A DNA stretch of 64,000 bases from NCBI GenBank assembly GCA_029098225.1, contig JAQXNX010000024.1, positions 1-64,000 on the forward strand. The letters run 5' to 3'. A program made the position numbers and the translations under genes. A model generated the notes under the pieces. The model did no database searches. It had not been told where the DNA came from and saw only the letters and a program-made list of their open reading frames with translations. This DNA is from Spirochaetales bacterium (lineage in GTDB: Bacteria > Spirochaetota > Spirochaetia > Treponematales > Treponemataceae). Shown in pieces: positions 8,055-15,963 of the stretch (the first letter of the stretch is position 1; every line of letters begins with the position of its first letter).

Positions 8055-9065
8055 ATGCCAAATGAACTTGTAAAACAAATATCATATGTTCTCTATAAAG
8101 CAGACGAAGAAGATGTAAAAGTAAATGCACTCCTTAAGGATGAATCTATCTGGCTTACACAGAAATCAATGGCAGAATTGTTTGATTGTTCCACAGATAA
8201 TATTGGGTTGCATCTTAAAAATGTATTTGATGACGGAGAGTTAGAGAAGAATCGAACTGCCGAGAAAATCTCGGTAGTTCAAAAAGAAGGCGCACGTTCC
8301 GTAAAAAGAAATGTGACCTTCTATAATCTCGATGCTATTATCTCTGTAGGTTATAGAGTGAATTCTGCAAAAGCTACAAAGTTCCGTATTTGGGCTACAA
8401 ATGTATTAAAGGAGTACATCAAAAAAGGCTTTGTGATGGATGATGAGCGGTTAAAGCAGGGTGAAAATGTTTTTGGAAAGGATTATTTCCGTGAACTTTT
8501 GGAACGTGTCCGCTCAATCCGTGCAAGTGAACGCAGAATCTGGCAGCAGATTACAGATATTTTTGCGGAATGTTCCATTGATTATGATAAAAACTCTGAA
8601 ATTACAAAACAGTTTTATGCGACTGTTCAGAATAAGTTTCATTTTGCAATTACAGGCCAGACTGCAGCAGAAATTGTTTACGACAAGGCTGACCACAAAA
8701 AAGAACACATGGGTTTAACTACATGGAAAAATTCTCCTGATGGCCGCATCTTGAAATCTGATGTGAATATTGCAAAAAACTATCTTTCTGAAAAGCAAAT
8801 CCGTCAGTTGGAAAGAGCTGTGAGCGGTTATTTTGATTATATTGAAGATTTGATTGAACGCGAGATTCCTTTTAATATGGAACAATTTGCAGCAAGTGTT
8901 AATGAATTTCTTGAATTCCGAAAGTATGATATTCTTGAAGGAAACGGTAAGATTTCAAGAAATAAAGCTGATGAAAAAGCGTTTAGTGAATATGAAGTTT
9001 TTAATAAGACTCAGAAGATAGATTCTGATTTTGATAAAATGATTCGGAAACTGGAAAAGAAATAA
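8055..9065 (+). CDS. rhuM: RhuM-family protein (Virulence_RhuM, COG3943)
   Basis: A 336-residue soluble protein. I chose the ATG at 8055 because TAGGAG lies 8 nt before it and MPNELVKQISYVLYKADEEDVKVNALLKDESIWLTQ is the usual start of this family; the longer frame only translates repeat DNA. The N-terminal WLTQKSMAELFDCSTDNIGLHLKNVF looks like a DNA-binding helix-turn-helix or KilA-N-like segment, and GYRVNSAKATKFRIWATNVLKEYI is the family signature. Biochemical function is not established. Relatives often sit inside Type I restriction loci, as here, where it lies between the ABC block and hsdM, so an accessory or regulatory role in defence is plausible. Confidence 0.85.
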   Translation: MPNELVKQISYVLYKADEEDVKVNALLKDESIWLTQKSMAELFDCSTDNIGLHLKNVFDDGELEKNRTAEKISVVQKEGARSVKRNVTFYNLDAIISVGYRVNSAKATKFRIWATNVLKEYIKKGFVMDDERLKQGENVFGKDYFRELLERVRSIRASERRIWQQITDIFAECSIDYDKNSEITKQFYATVQNKFHFAITGQTAAEIVYDKADHKKEHMGLTTWKNSPDGRILKSDVNIAKNYLSEKQIRQLERAVSGYFDYIEDLIEREIPFNMEQFAASVNEFLEFRKYDILEGNGKISRNKADEKAFSEYEVFNKTQKIDSDFDKMIRKLEKK

Positions 9066-9080
9066 CGGTTTATTCCAAAA

Positions 9081-9124
9081 CGCCAAAATGACGCTTTGGT
9101 GGCGCTTAGGATGTCGTTTTGGCG
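9081..9124. repeat. Imperfect hairpin upstream of hsdM
   Basis: Outer arms CGCCAAAATGAC and GTCGTTTTGGCG pair with one mismatch around a 20-nt loop. The element lies 16 nt after the rhuM stop and 28 nt before the hsdM start, so it could influence read-through into hsdM. There is no T-run. Confidence 0.55.
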
Positions 9125-10181
9125 AATTGTGGAAAATACAGGAGCAGAACAAATGCCAAACATTGGTGGAATTGTAAAAACATTACAGAATATAATGCGC
9201 AAGGATCAGGGAGTTTCTGGTGACGCGCAGAGAATTGAGCAGTTGGGCTGGATGATTACGCTTAAAATCATTGATGATAAGGAAGCCGAAATGGAACTTA
9301 TCAGCGATGATTATGTTTCTGTGATTCCGAGCGAACTGCAGTGGAGAAACTGGGCTGCAGACAGTGAGGGTATGACTGGAGATGCCCTTAAGGATTTTGT
9401 TGATAACAAACTTTTCCCTGGCTTACAGAATCTTGATGTTTCTACCGGTAACAAGCGTGCTGTTTTGATTCGCGATATTTTTGCGGGCACAAACAACTAC
9501 ATGAAAAACGGAACTATAATCCGCCAGGTTGTGAACAAACTTAATGAGATTGATTTTAATGCCAGCGAAGACCGTCACATGTTCGGCGATATTTACGAAG
9601 GTCTTTTGCACGACTTGCAAAGCGCCGGAAACTACGGTGAGTTTTATACTCCGCGCGCTGTTACAGAAATTATGACCGAAATTATTAATCCGCGGCTTGG
9701 CGAAAAGGTGCTGGACCCGGCTTGTGGTACCGGTGGCTTTTTGACAAGCGCGATTGAAAATATCAGAAAGCAGGATGTTCATTCGGTTGATGATTTGAAG
9801 GTGCTTGAGGAAACAATTCGCGGACAGGAGCTTAAGCCGCTTCCTTTTATGCTTTGTGTTACAAATCTTATTCTGCATGATATTGAAGTTCCAAATGTTA
9901 TGAACATGGACAGTCTGAACCGCGAGTATACAAGCATCGGGGCAAAGGAACGAGTTGATGTAATTCTTGCTAATCCTCCTTTTGGTGCCAGCGTTTCTGA
10001 TGGTGTTGAAACAAATTATCCTGCTGCATTCAGAACTACAGAAAGTGCAGATTTATTTTTACTTTTGATGATTCGTTATCTGCGTGATGGCGGTCGAGCA
10101 GCGATTGTTTTGCCTGATGGCTCGTTGACCGGCGACGGTGTAAAACAGAGAATCCGCGAAGAGTTTTTGACTCAGTGTAAG

Positions 10182-10250
10182 GAAAAACCTTGCGGTTTTT
10201 CTGCGAGTTTTGCATAGCAAAACTCGTGTCATAAAAGCGTAGCTTTTATG
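10182..10250. repeat. Cluster of three perfect hairpins disrupting hsdM
   Basis: Three adjacent hairpins: 8-bp stem GAAAAACC with loop TTGC (10182-10201), 10-bp stem CGAGTTTTGC with loop ATA (10204-10226), and 9-bp stem CATAAAAGC with loop GTA (10230-10250). The last two close on GC-NNN-GC. The stems are unrelated in sequence but each pairs perfectly. The insertion shifts the hsdM frame. Confidence 0.85.
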
Positions 10251-10324
10251 TACTTTTCCAGCCTTATGCCAGTGTTGCTACGAATCTCCTGTTTTTTACA
10301 AAAGGCGAGCCTACTAAAGAAATG

Positions 10325-10371
10325 CGAGTTTGCATAGCAAACTCGTGACGAGAAATGCAAAGCATTTCTCG
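10325..10371. repeat. Cluster of two perfect hairpins disrupting hsdM again
   Basis: A 9-bp stem CGAGTTTGC with loop ATA (10325-10345) is followed by a 10-bp stem CGAGAAATGC with loop AAA (10349-10371). Both have the GC-NNN-GC centre seen in the first cluster, and the first is nearly the same word as the 10204 hairpin. The block sits after GEPTKE of HsdM and shifts the frame a second time. Confidence 0.85.
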
Positions 10372-10638
10372 CGTACTGGGAACACAAGCTGCCGGAAGGT
10401 CAGAAATCTTATTCAAAAACAAAGCCAATTCAAAAGAGTGAGTTTTCTTCTCTAAAAGAATGGTGGGACAAGCGAGTTGAAAACGAACAGGCATGGAAAA
10501 TCCCTGTAGAAAAGATTGCCGAAAGCGGCTGGAATCTGGATATTAAAAATCCGTTTGTGAAGGAAGAAGAGGTTTCGCATACTACAGGTGAACTTTTGCA
10601 GATGCTTAGTGATTCGTTTAAGAAGAGTGATGAGTTGA

Positions 10639-11175
10639 TTAACGAGTTGAAGAAGGAGTTGAAATAAACTCTGGAAACATCTCCCCCGCAAACGCAAATT
10701 CCCGCTCTCCAAACAACACCAGCGTAAGCTCATCAAAATTCGCAGCACGCTTCTTCATCGTTTCAACCGCAACCTTAATAGCATCTCTCTGCGGGTAACC
10801 ATACACACCCGCAGAAATCAGAGGAAAAGCCACAGTCTTAAGCCCCTTTTCCTGGGCAAGCTTCAGGGAGTTTTCATAGCAGGCAGTCAACAGAACTTCC
10901 GCCTCGGCAGGCGAATGTTCATAATAAATCGGCCCGACAGTGTGAATCACGAAACTGGCAGGTAGTTTATATCCCTTTGTGATTTTAGCTTCGCCAGTTT
11001 TGCAGCCATGAAGAGTCCGGCATTCAGCAAGAAGTTCAGGACCAGCAGCATAATGAATTGCGCCATCAACTCCGCCGCCGCCCAGCAGCGAAGAATTTGC
11101 CGCATTTACAATAGCGTCGCAGCGCAGTTTTGTAATGTCACCTTTGATAATTTTGATTTTTCCTTTTTCTACCAT
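10639..11175 (-). CDS. Macrodomain protein, probable O-acetyl-ADP-ribose deacetylase
   Basis: A 178-residue single macrodomain of the MacroD/YmdB class, which removes ADP-ribose or hydrolyses O-acetyl-ADP-ribose. Visible motifs are [26 protein letters not shown] (ADP-ribose binding with the catalytic Asn/Asp), HTVGP, and SAGVYGYP (diphosphate loop). Length is typical. It converges on hsdM and its 3' end overlaps the hsdM remnant by 29 nt, so the last residues (ISTPSSTR) come from antisense hsdM sequence. A connection with the neighbouring defence genes is possible because macrodomains occur in conflict systems, but stand-alone metabolic use is as likely. Confidence 0.88.
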   Translation of the reverse strand: MVEKGKIKIIKGDITKLRCDAIVNAANSSLLGGGGVDGAIHYAAGPELLAECRTLHGCKTGEAKITKGYKLPASFVIHTVGPIYYEHSPAEAEVLLTACYENSLKLAQEKGLKTVAFPLISAGVYGYPQRDAIKVAVETMKKRAANFDELTLVLFGEREFAFAGEMFPEFISTPSSTR

Positions 11176-11277
11176 ATTTTCCTGAAAGTGGAGCTTTGGA
11201 TGGCAGAGCTTGAAAGCGAGAGTTCTGTTTTCGCTAATAATTTCAGCTCTGTATATTTTTTGTTGTTTTTTAGTAAT

Positions 11278-11790
11278 CTACAATTTAAAAGAAATAGGAA
11301 GCCACCAGAATATATCGACTTTTTCACTTGGATCAGTATGCTCAATAGTCATATTCATATCCTGAATACTGTAGTCTGCCAGACTTACAGAAATATAATC
11401 ACCGTTCTTGAAATTAAAGTATATAAGAGTATCTTCAACATTACCACCATTTTGCATTTCAGCTATTTTAATGCATACTGCCCAATAAGCGGCAAATTTT
11501 TCTTTTCCTAATAATTTCTGCATTTCTATAATAGGCATACCTTTAAGCGGTGTTCCTTCGTAATAATCTATACCATCTATTGAGTCAATTTTTAGAGCTG
11601 TAGTTTTTTCTATCATATATAAGATATTAAACTGTGCTGGTGTAAAGTTTGAGGCTTCTTCCATTGTATATTCGCCAATATACATTTCGCAAAATGAATT
11701 AACTATTTTTTCTTTTTTAGGACTTGATGCACAGCTGGAAATTAATAGCAAAGAAATGACTGTTAAAAACACAAGAACTTTATTTTTCAT
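11278..11790 (-). CDS. Small lipoprotein of unknown function
   Basis: A 170-residue protein with a clear lipoprotein signal: MKNK, a hydrophobic stretch, then LLISSC with C20 as the likely lipidated residue. The mature part has no motif I recognise. It has several aromatic residues, including a WW near the C-terminus, and reads like a small periplasmic-facing envelope protein. It stands alone, transcribed opposite to the DUF4177 gene, with an AT-rich 179-nt gap between the divergent starts. Confidence 0.7.
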   Translation of the reverse strand: MKNKVLVFLTVISLLLISSCASSPKKEKIVNSFCEMYIGEYTMEEASNFTPAQFNILYMIEKTTALKIDSIDGIDYYEGTPLKGMPIIEMQKLLGKEKFAAYWAVCIKIAEMQNGGNVEDTLIYFNFKNGDYISVSLADYSIQDMNMTIEHTDPSEKVDIFWWLPISFKL

Positions 11791-11905
11791 ATAAAACCTC
11801 TTTAAATAATCTTTTAAATTATTATAACTTCAGGATATTTTCATTGTCAATTAAAGAAAAATGCATACTAAGGAAAAAATATCGATTTCAATGTTCATAA
11901 AAATA

Positions 11906-11934
11906 TTGCAATGTAAAAAAGCGAATGTTACAAT
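11906..11934 (+). promoter_or_regulatory. Promoter for the DUF4177 gene
   Basis: -35 TTGCAA (11906-11911), 17-nt spacer, -10 TACAAT (11929-11934) with TGT just upstream as an extended -10. A GAGG ribosome-binding site follows near 11958 and the ATG is at 11970, so the arrangement is coherent. Confidence 0.6.
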
Positions 11935-11969
11935 ATAATATATAAATTATAAAAAAGTGAGGAAACCTA

Positions 11970-12215
11970 ATGCAGAAATGGGATTATAAAAGAATAGAAC
12001 GCTGTACAGATGAGGCTCTTGAAGAATTAGGAAATCATGGCTGGGAGTTAGTTGGTATTGATGGATTTTCCAGTACAGTAACTTCTTTTTATATTTTCAA
12101 ACGTCCTCAGGAAGATACTCCTGCAGCTCAGCTTCAGCAGAATCTTTCAAATTATTCAGATAAAAATTCTGGTAAGTCTGCTATGGATGAACCGGATTGG
12201 GAACAGCTCCGATAA
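11970..12215 (+). CDS. DUF4177-like small protein
   Basis: An 81-residue protein whose first half (WDYKRIERC...LEELGNHGWELVGIDG...FYIFKR) matches the DUF4177 pattern of a small beta-rich domain with the GWELV core. The last 30 residues are polar and probably disordered. No signal peptide or membrane segment is visible. Function of the family is unknown. A GAGG site and an extended -10 promoter precede it. It seems to be a single-gene unit; the AEC transporter downstream has its own -10 box. Confidence 0.72.
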   Translation: MQKWDYKRIERCTDEALEELGNHGWELVGIDGFSSTVTSFYIFKRPQEDTPAAQLQQNLSNYSDKNSGKSAMDEPDWEQLR

Positions 12216-12271
12216 TTCATATTGATTTTACAATCTTTTTATAACATCTTCTCGCTTTAATAAAAAATCAT

Positions 12272-12277
12272 TATAAT
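12272..12277 (+). promoter_or_regulatory. Candidate -10 box, leaderless start of the AEC transporter
   Basis: TATAAT ends 7 nt before the ATG at 12285, so a transcript starting at the usual distance would begin at or beside the start codon. No ribosome-binding site or clear -35 box is present. Confidence 0.4.
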
Positions 12278-12284
12278 TTTTTTT

Positions 12285-13202
12285 ATGTATATTCTTGTAG
12301 CAAAGCAATTGCTCACAATGGCAATTATTGGTTTTGGCGGTTTTATTTTTGCAAAAATTTTTAAAGTCACAGAACCTGAACGAAAATTTTTAAGCAAGCT
12401 CTTAATGTATTTTATTAATCCATGCATGGTTCTTAATTCTTTTAATCGTGATTTTCAATCTGAAAAACTCGCCTTGCTTGGAATTGTTGTAATTCTTTCT
12501 TTAATCATTCATTTTGTTATGATTGTGCTTGGTGTATTTACAACCAGACAGAAAATTGACCGGCTTGCAATTGCGTTTACAAATTGTGGTTTTATAGGAA
12601 TTCCACTTATCCGCGGTGTTTTTGGCGATGAAGGCGTTATTTTTTTAATGGGCTATCTTGCCGTATTTAATATTCTGGTATGGACTTACGGTTATTATCA
12701 GTTATGTGGAAAAATTAATATTTTAAAGGTTATTACTAATCCAAATATTATTGCAGTCTTTCTTGGAATTATAGTTTTTTGCATGCCGTTTAATCTTCCT
12801 GAGGTTATTTCTAAGCCACTTTCTATGATTGCTGATACTAATACTGCTATATGTATGGTTTTAGTTGGTGTTCTCCTTGCAGATTTTCATCCTTCTGCGT
12901 CAAAAGAAGTTTTTCCCCGCCTTGCAAAAATGAGTTTATTAAGACTTGTAGCTTGCGCAGTTGTTAATATTGCAATTCTTTTTTTAGCTTATAAAATTAT
13001 TGGAAGTCTTACAGATTCCAGAATGGTTATTTTTGTAGTTTTGATTTGTTCTATGTGTCCTGTTGCAACAAGTATTCCAAGTCTTGCATGTCTGTTTAAT
13101 CAGGATGCGGCTTATGCAAGTCTTACTGTTTCTTTAACCAGTATTTTATGTATAATAACGCTTCCAAGCTTTGTTGCTCTTGCAGAATTGATAATTAAAT
13201 AA
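12285..13202 (+). CDS. Auxin efflux carrier (AEC) family transporter
   Basis: A 305-residue inner-membrane protein with about ten hydrophobic helices in two groups. The FINPCMVLNSF segment in the second helix region and NCGFIGIPLI are characteristic of the AEC family, whose bacterial members move malate, malonate or other small carboxylates. The substrate cannot be read from sequence. There is no Shine-Dalgarno sequence, and a TATAAT box lies directly upstream. A long imperfect hairpin follows the stop. It appears monocistronic. Confidence 0.85.
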   Translation: MYILVAKQLLTMAIIGFGGFIFAKIFKVTEPERKFLSKLLMYFINPCMVLNSFNRDFQSEKLALLGIVVILSLIIHFVMIVLGVFTTRQKIDRLAIAFTNCGFIGIPLIRGVFGDEGVIFLMGYLAVFNILVWTYGYYQLCGKINILKVITNPNIIAVFLGIIVFCMPFNLPEVISKPLSMIADTNTAICMVLVGVLLADFHPSASKEVFPRLAKMSLLRLVACAVVNIAILFLAYKIIGSLTDSRMVIFVVLICSMCPVATSIPSLACLFNQDAAYASLTVSLTSILCIITLPSFVALAELIIK

Positions 13203-13249
13203 AAAACTTTTTTATGACAAAATCTTAAATTTTGTCTAGCAAAAGGTTT
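13203..13249. terminator. Imperfect long hairpin after the AEC gene
   Basis: Inner arms GACAAAAT and ATTTTGTC (13216-13236) pair perfectly, and outer AAAC/GTTT and T-rich parts extend the stem with mismatches. It may act as a weak terminator or transcript-end protector. The T-tract is on the 5' side, so it would serve the minus strand at least as well. Confidence 0.4.
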
Positions 13250-13275
13250 GTGAGTATGGTAAGATTGGGTTAGGG

Positions 13276-13382
13276 ATTGTAGGGGCGGCGAAGCCGTTCG
13301 TAAGCAAACTCTGTTTGCGTCGAATGGAGCGTTAGCGTAACCCTGAAAAGCCCGACCTTGAGCAAAGCGAAAGGGAACCCCC
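13276..13382. repeat. GC-rich repeat block upstream of fabG
   Basis: A run of short hairpins: CGGC-GAA-GCCG (13286-13296), GCAAAC-TCT-GTTTGC (13304-13318) and GTTA-GCG-TAAC (13331-13341), then AAGCCCGACCTTGAGC-type sequence ending in CCCCC. Composition is far from the AT-rich surroundings. It resembles the triloop hairpins of the hsd region. No gene is supported in it; the minus-strand open frame through it is best explained as translated repeat. Confidence 0.55.
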
Positions 13383-13401
13383 AAAAGTATAAGAGGTAAT
13401 T

Positions 13402-14154
13402 ATGGAAAACGAAAATCTCGATAAGAAAGTTCTTGTAACTGGTGCGAGCGGCGGAATTGGTCGTGCTATCGCTGTTGAGGCTGCTAAGGCAGGATATTAT
13501 GTAATCTGTCATTATAACGGAAGTCAGGGAAAGGCAGAGGAAACTCTTGCTCAGATTAAAGCTGCCGGTGGACAGGGCGAACTTATTCAGTTTGATGTTT
13601 CTAATCGCGAAGATTGTAAGGCAAAGCTTGGTGAACTTTCTGCTAAACACGGAGTTCTCTGGGGAATCGTAAATAACGCTGGTGTTACCCGCGATAATAC
13701 ATTTGTTGCAATGAGCGGCGAAGACTGGGACAAGGTTATCCATACAAACCTCGACAGCTTCTACAATGTAATTAATCCTTTACTTATGCCAATGGCAAGC
13801 CGCAAAAACAAGCGCGGTGGCCGTATCATCACAATTTCTTCTGTAAGTGGTGTTGATGGAAACCGTGGTCAGACAAACTACTCTGCTTCTAAGGCCGGAA
13901 TTATCGGTGCTACAAAGGCTCTTGCAGTTGAACTCGCAGGCCGTGGAATTACCTGTAACGCAATTGCTCCTGGTGTAATCGAAACTGATATGACTAAGGC
14001 TATCCGTCCGGAAGTTTACGACATCATCATGCAGACAATTCCAATGGGACGTGCAGGTAAGCCGGAAGAAATCGCCGCTGCTGCCGTATTCCTTTTGAGC
14101 GAAGGTGCCGCATACATTACAAGACAGGTTATTGAAATTGACGGCGGAATGTAG
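13402..14154 (+). CDS. fabG: 3-oxoacyl-[acyl-carrier-protein] reductase
   Basis: NADPH-dependent reduction of 3-oxoacyl-ACP in fatty-acid elongation. The 250-residue short-chain dehydrogenase has TGASGGIGRA (cofactor binding, about 12-21), NNAG, the catalytic Ser in TISSVSG, YSASK (Tyr/Lys pair) and the C-terminal IEIDGGM. Length is typical. AGAGG lies 6 nt before the ATG. It is not next to other fab genes. A different SDR substrate is possible, but the close match to the FabG layout makes the fatty-acid role most likely. A GC-rich repeat block occupies its upstream region. Confidence 0.85.
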   Translation: MENENLDKKVLVTGASGGIGRAIAVEAAKAGYYVICHYNGSQGKAEETLAQIKAAGGQGELIQFDVSNREDCKAKLGELSAKHGVLWGIVNNAGVTRDNTFVAMSGEDWDKVIHTNLDSFYNVINPLLMPMASRKNKRGGRIITISSVSGVDGNRGQTNYSASKAGIIGATKALAVELAGRGITCNAIAPGVIETDMTKAIRPEVYDIIMQTIPMGRAGKPEEIAAAAVFLLSEGAAYITRQVIEIDGGM

Positions 14155-14211
14155 CCTATAATTCAGAGGCAGGCTGTGCTTGCCGGTTACAATCGAAAAA
14201 GTGTTTTAACT

Positions 14212-14919
14212 TTATTTTCCAATAACAAAGATTGCCGGGATTTTTCCAAGTTCCGGCAATTTTTCTTTTTTCCATTCTGCTATTGTTTTTGTTTTTATAT
14301 ATTCTTCTGCACAGGTAATTCCTGCTGCTATGCAAAGCTTTGTTTTTGGATTCAGGGAATTAAGAATAGTTTCAATCATTTTTGCATTGCGGTAGGGAGT
14401 TTCTATAAATAATTGAGTTTGATTTTCGTTCTGAACTTTCTGTTCAAGCTTTTTTAAGGCTTTAACTCTCTGAGGAACTTCTACAGGAAGATAGCCGTTG
14501 AATGCAAAACTTTGTCCGTTAAAACCACTGCCCATAACTGACATTATAATAGAAGAAGGTCCAACAAGCGGAATAACCTTGTATCCGCGCTGTTGTGCAA
14601 TTGCAACTACGTCAGCTCCAGGATCTGCAATTGCAGGACAACCCGCTTCGCTGATAATTCCAACAGGCTTTTTCTGTTTGAGAGGTTCAAGATATTCTCC
14701 AATAAATTTTCTGTCTGTATGACGGTTTAATTCATAAAATGTAAGCTCATCTATATCTATTGTTTTTTCTACTTTTTTAAGGAAGCGTCGTGCTGAACGT
14801 ATATTTTCTACTATGAAATGTTTAATTCCTACTATTATGTCGTGATTATATGAAGGTAAAACCTGAGAAATTTCTGTTTCGCCCAAAGTTACAGGTATAA
14901 GGTAAAGCGCTGATTCCAT
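14212..14919 (-). CDS. RsmI-like SAM-dependent methyltransferase (tetrapyrrole-methylase fold)
   Basis: A 235-residue member of the tetrapyrrole methylase superfamily related to RsmI, which 2'-O-methylates 16S rRNA C1402. Visible motifs are YLIPVTLGE at the N-terminus, ISEAGCPAIADPGA (SAM-binding loop) and LVGPSSIIMSVMGSG. It is shorter than the E. coli enzyme (about 286 residues) and the N-terminal TRHT-like loop is replaced by a helical stretch, so it belongs to a diverged short branch whose target may differ. It converges on fabG; a small GGCAGGC hairpin (14168-14184) lies between them. Confidence 0.75.
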   Translation of the reverse strand: MESALYLIPVTLGETEISQVLPSYNHDIIVGIKHFIVENIRSARRFLKKVEKTIDIDELTFYELNRHTDRKFIGEYLEPLKQKKPVGIISEAGCPAIADPGADVVAIAQQRGYKVIPLVGPSSIIMSVMGSGFNGQSFAFNGYLPVEVPQRVKALKKLEQKVQNENQTQLFIETPYRNAKMIETILNSLNPKTKLCIAAGITCAEEYIKTKTIAEWKKEKLPELGKIPAIFVIGK

Positions 14920-15006
14920 AATTCAATTATAGCATTAGCTGGTCGTCTAATCTAGTTAGTTTAATCTAGTTGAGATGATTTCAAAATTCTTGTATTCTTC
15001 TACTAT

Positions 15007-15942
15007 ATGTTAGGAATTATTCGACTTGTACTTATTGGAATTGTAATTGGAATGGCAAATGTTATACCTGGTGTTTCTGGTGGAACTCTTGCTGTTGTTT
15101 TTAATATTTATGATAAATTTGTAAATGCTATTACTTTAAATTTTAAAAAATTGTGGGCAAATAAGCGTTTTGTAATTCCTCTCCTTGGAGGAATGGCTGC
15201 CGGAGTTTTAATTCTGAGCAAAATTATTACAAAGCTTTATGAAAGATTTCCTTTTCAGACAAACTGTTTTTTTACAGGACTTGTTTTAGGAAGTATTCCG
15301 CTTTTGCTTTCGCTGGTATTAAAAAAACAGCCGGGCTTTGAAAAAAAGAATTCTTATTATACTGCGCCAAGAATTATTGGTATGATTATATGCGCTGCTG
15401 CTGGTTTTGCACTTTTGATTTTCTTTGACATGAAAGATTCTTCGATGAGTAAAGATGTTGCAGAAAATATGATTTTACCGGCAATAACTTTCCCTCTCGA
15501 AGTCCGCATTTTTGTTGCAGGTGTTATTGGTGCTGTTGCAATGATTATTCCAGGAATTTCTGGATCATTACTCATGCTTATGATGGGTGTTTATACAATA
15601 ATAATTACTTCAATTCCGGCATTATTTGTAAAAGATACAATGTTTCATGCATTATTCCTTTTATTGCCAAATGGAATTGGAGTATTAATAGGCCTTTTGT
15701 GCGGTGCAAAATTAATCAGCATTTTATTAAAAAAAGCTCCGCATCAGACTTATTCAGTTATTTTTGGATTAATCTGCGGTTCGGTTTTTGTTGTTTTTCC
15801 AGGGTTCAGAGAATTTTCTAGAGCTGCAAAAATTATATCTGGAATTGTATGTATAATTGCAGGTGCAGCAATGGCTTATTTTTCTTCTAAATTTGAGCCT
15901 AAAGAAGAAAATGCCACAGATGTTTCTAAAAATGTAAATTAG
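15007..15942 (+). CDS. DUF368 membrane protein, probable undecaprenyl-phosphate translocase
   Basis: A 311-residue multi-spanning inner-membrane protein. The N-terminal GMANVIPGVSGGTLAV and the internal copy IIPGISGSLLMLMMGVY are the duplicated signature of DUF368 proteins, which are now linked to recycling of the lipid carrier undecaprenyl phosphate. The inverted internal repeat of these two PG(V/I)SG loops is visible. The start follows an AT-rich stretch without a clear Shine-Dalgarno sequence. argS begins 22 nt after the stop, so the two may be co-transcribed with rsgA and mutS2. Confidence 0.82.
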   Translation: MLGIIRLVLIGIVIGMANVIPGVSGGTLAVVFNIYDKFVNAITLNFKKLWANKRFVIPLLGGMAAGVLILSKIITKLYERFPFQTNCFFTGLVLGSIPLLLSLVLKKQPGFEKKNSYYTAPRIIGMIICAAAGFALLIFFDMKDSSMSKDVAENMILPAITFPLEVRIFVAGVIGAVAMIIPGISGSLLMLMMGVYTIIITSIPALFVKDTMFHALFLLLPNGIGVLIGLLCGAKLISILLKKAPHQTYSVIFGLICGSVFVVFPGFREFSRAAKIISGIVCIIAGAAMAYFSSKFEPKEENATDVSKNVN

Positions 15943-15963
15943 CATAATGTAACAGAGGTTTTT

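Larger units (their letters stand above)
9153..10667 (+). pseudogene. hsdM: Type I modification methylase, disrupted at two sites
   Basis: The adenine methylase of the Type I complex. The start at 9153 is chosen for GGAG about 8 nt upstream and MPNIGGIVKTLQNIMRKDQ, a normal HsdM beginning. The SAM site LDPACGTGGF and catalytic NPPF are both present. After LTQC the frame runs into hairpin DNA and stops at 10215-10217. HsdM text resumes in another frame as VLFQPYASVATNLLFFTKG (from about 10251), is lost at a second hairpin cluster, and resumes in a third frame as YWEHKLPEG through to NELKKELK and TAA at 10665-10667. The first event also replaced about ten residues. A truncated methylase of about 355 residues might still be made, but full function is unlikely. 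Confidence 0.88.

Noticed and set aside
9096..9152. Longer N-terminus for HsdM
   Set aside because: The extra residues come from the hairpin at 9081-9124; GGAG and the conserved MPNIGGIVKTL start favour 9153.
10182..10371. CRISPR array
   Set aside because: The hairpins differ in stem sequence, are not regularly spaced, and have no unique spacers of constant length.
10264..10494. Minus-strand open frame of 76 residues inside the hsdM remnant
   Set aside because: It is the antisense of hsdM coding text and hairpins and has no ribosome-binding site.
13112..13384. Minus-strand open frame of 90 residues upstream of fabG
   Set aside because: It runs through the GC-rich repeat block and the end of the AEC gene; composition and lack of a ribosome-binding site point to translated repeat, not a gene.
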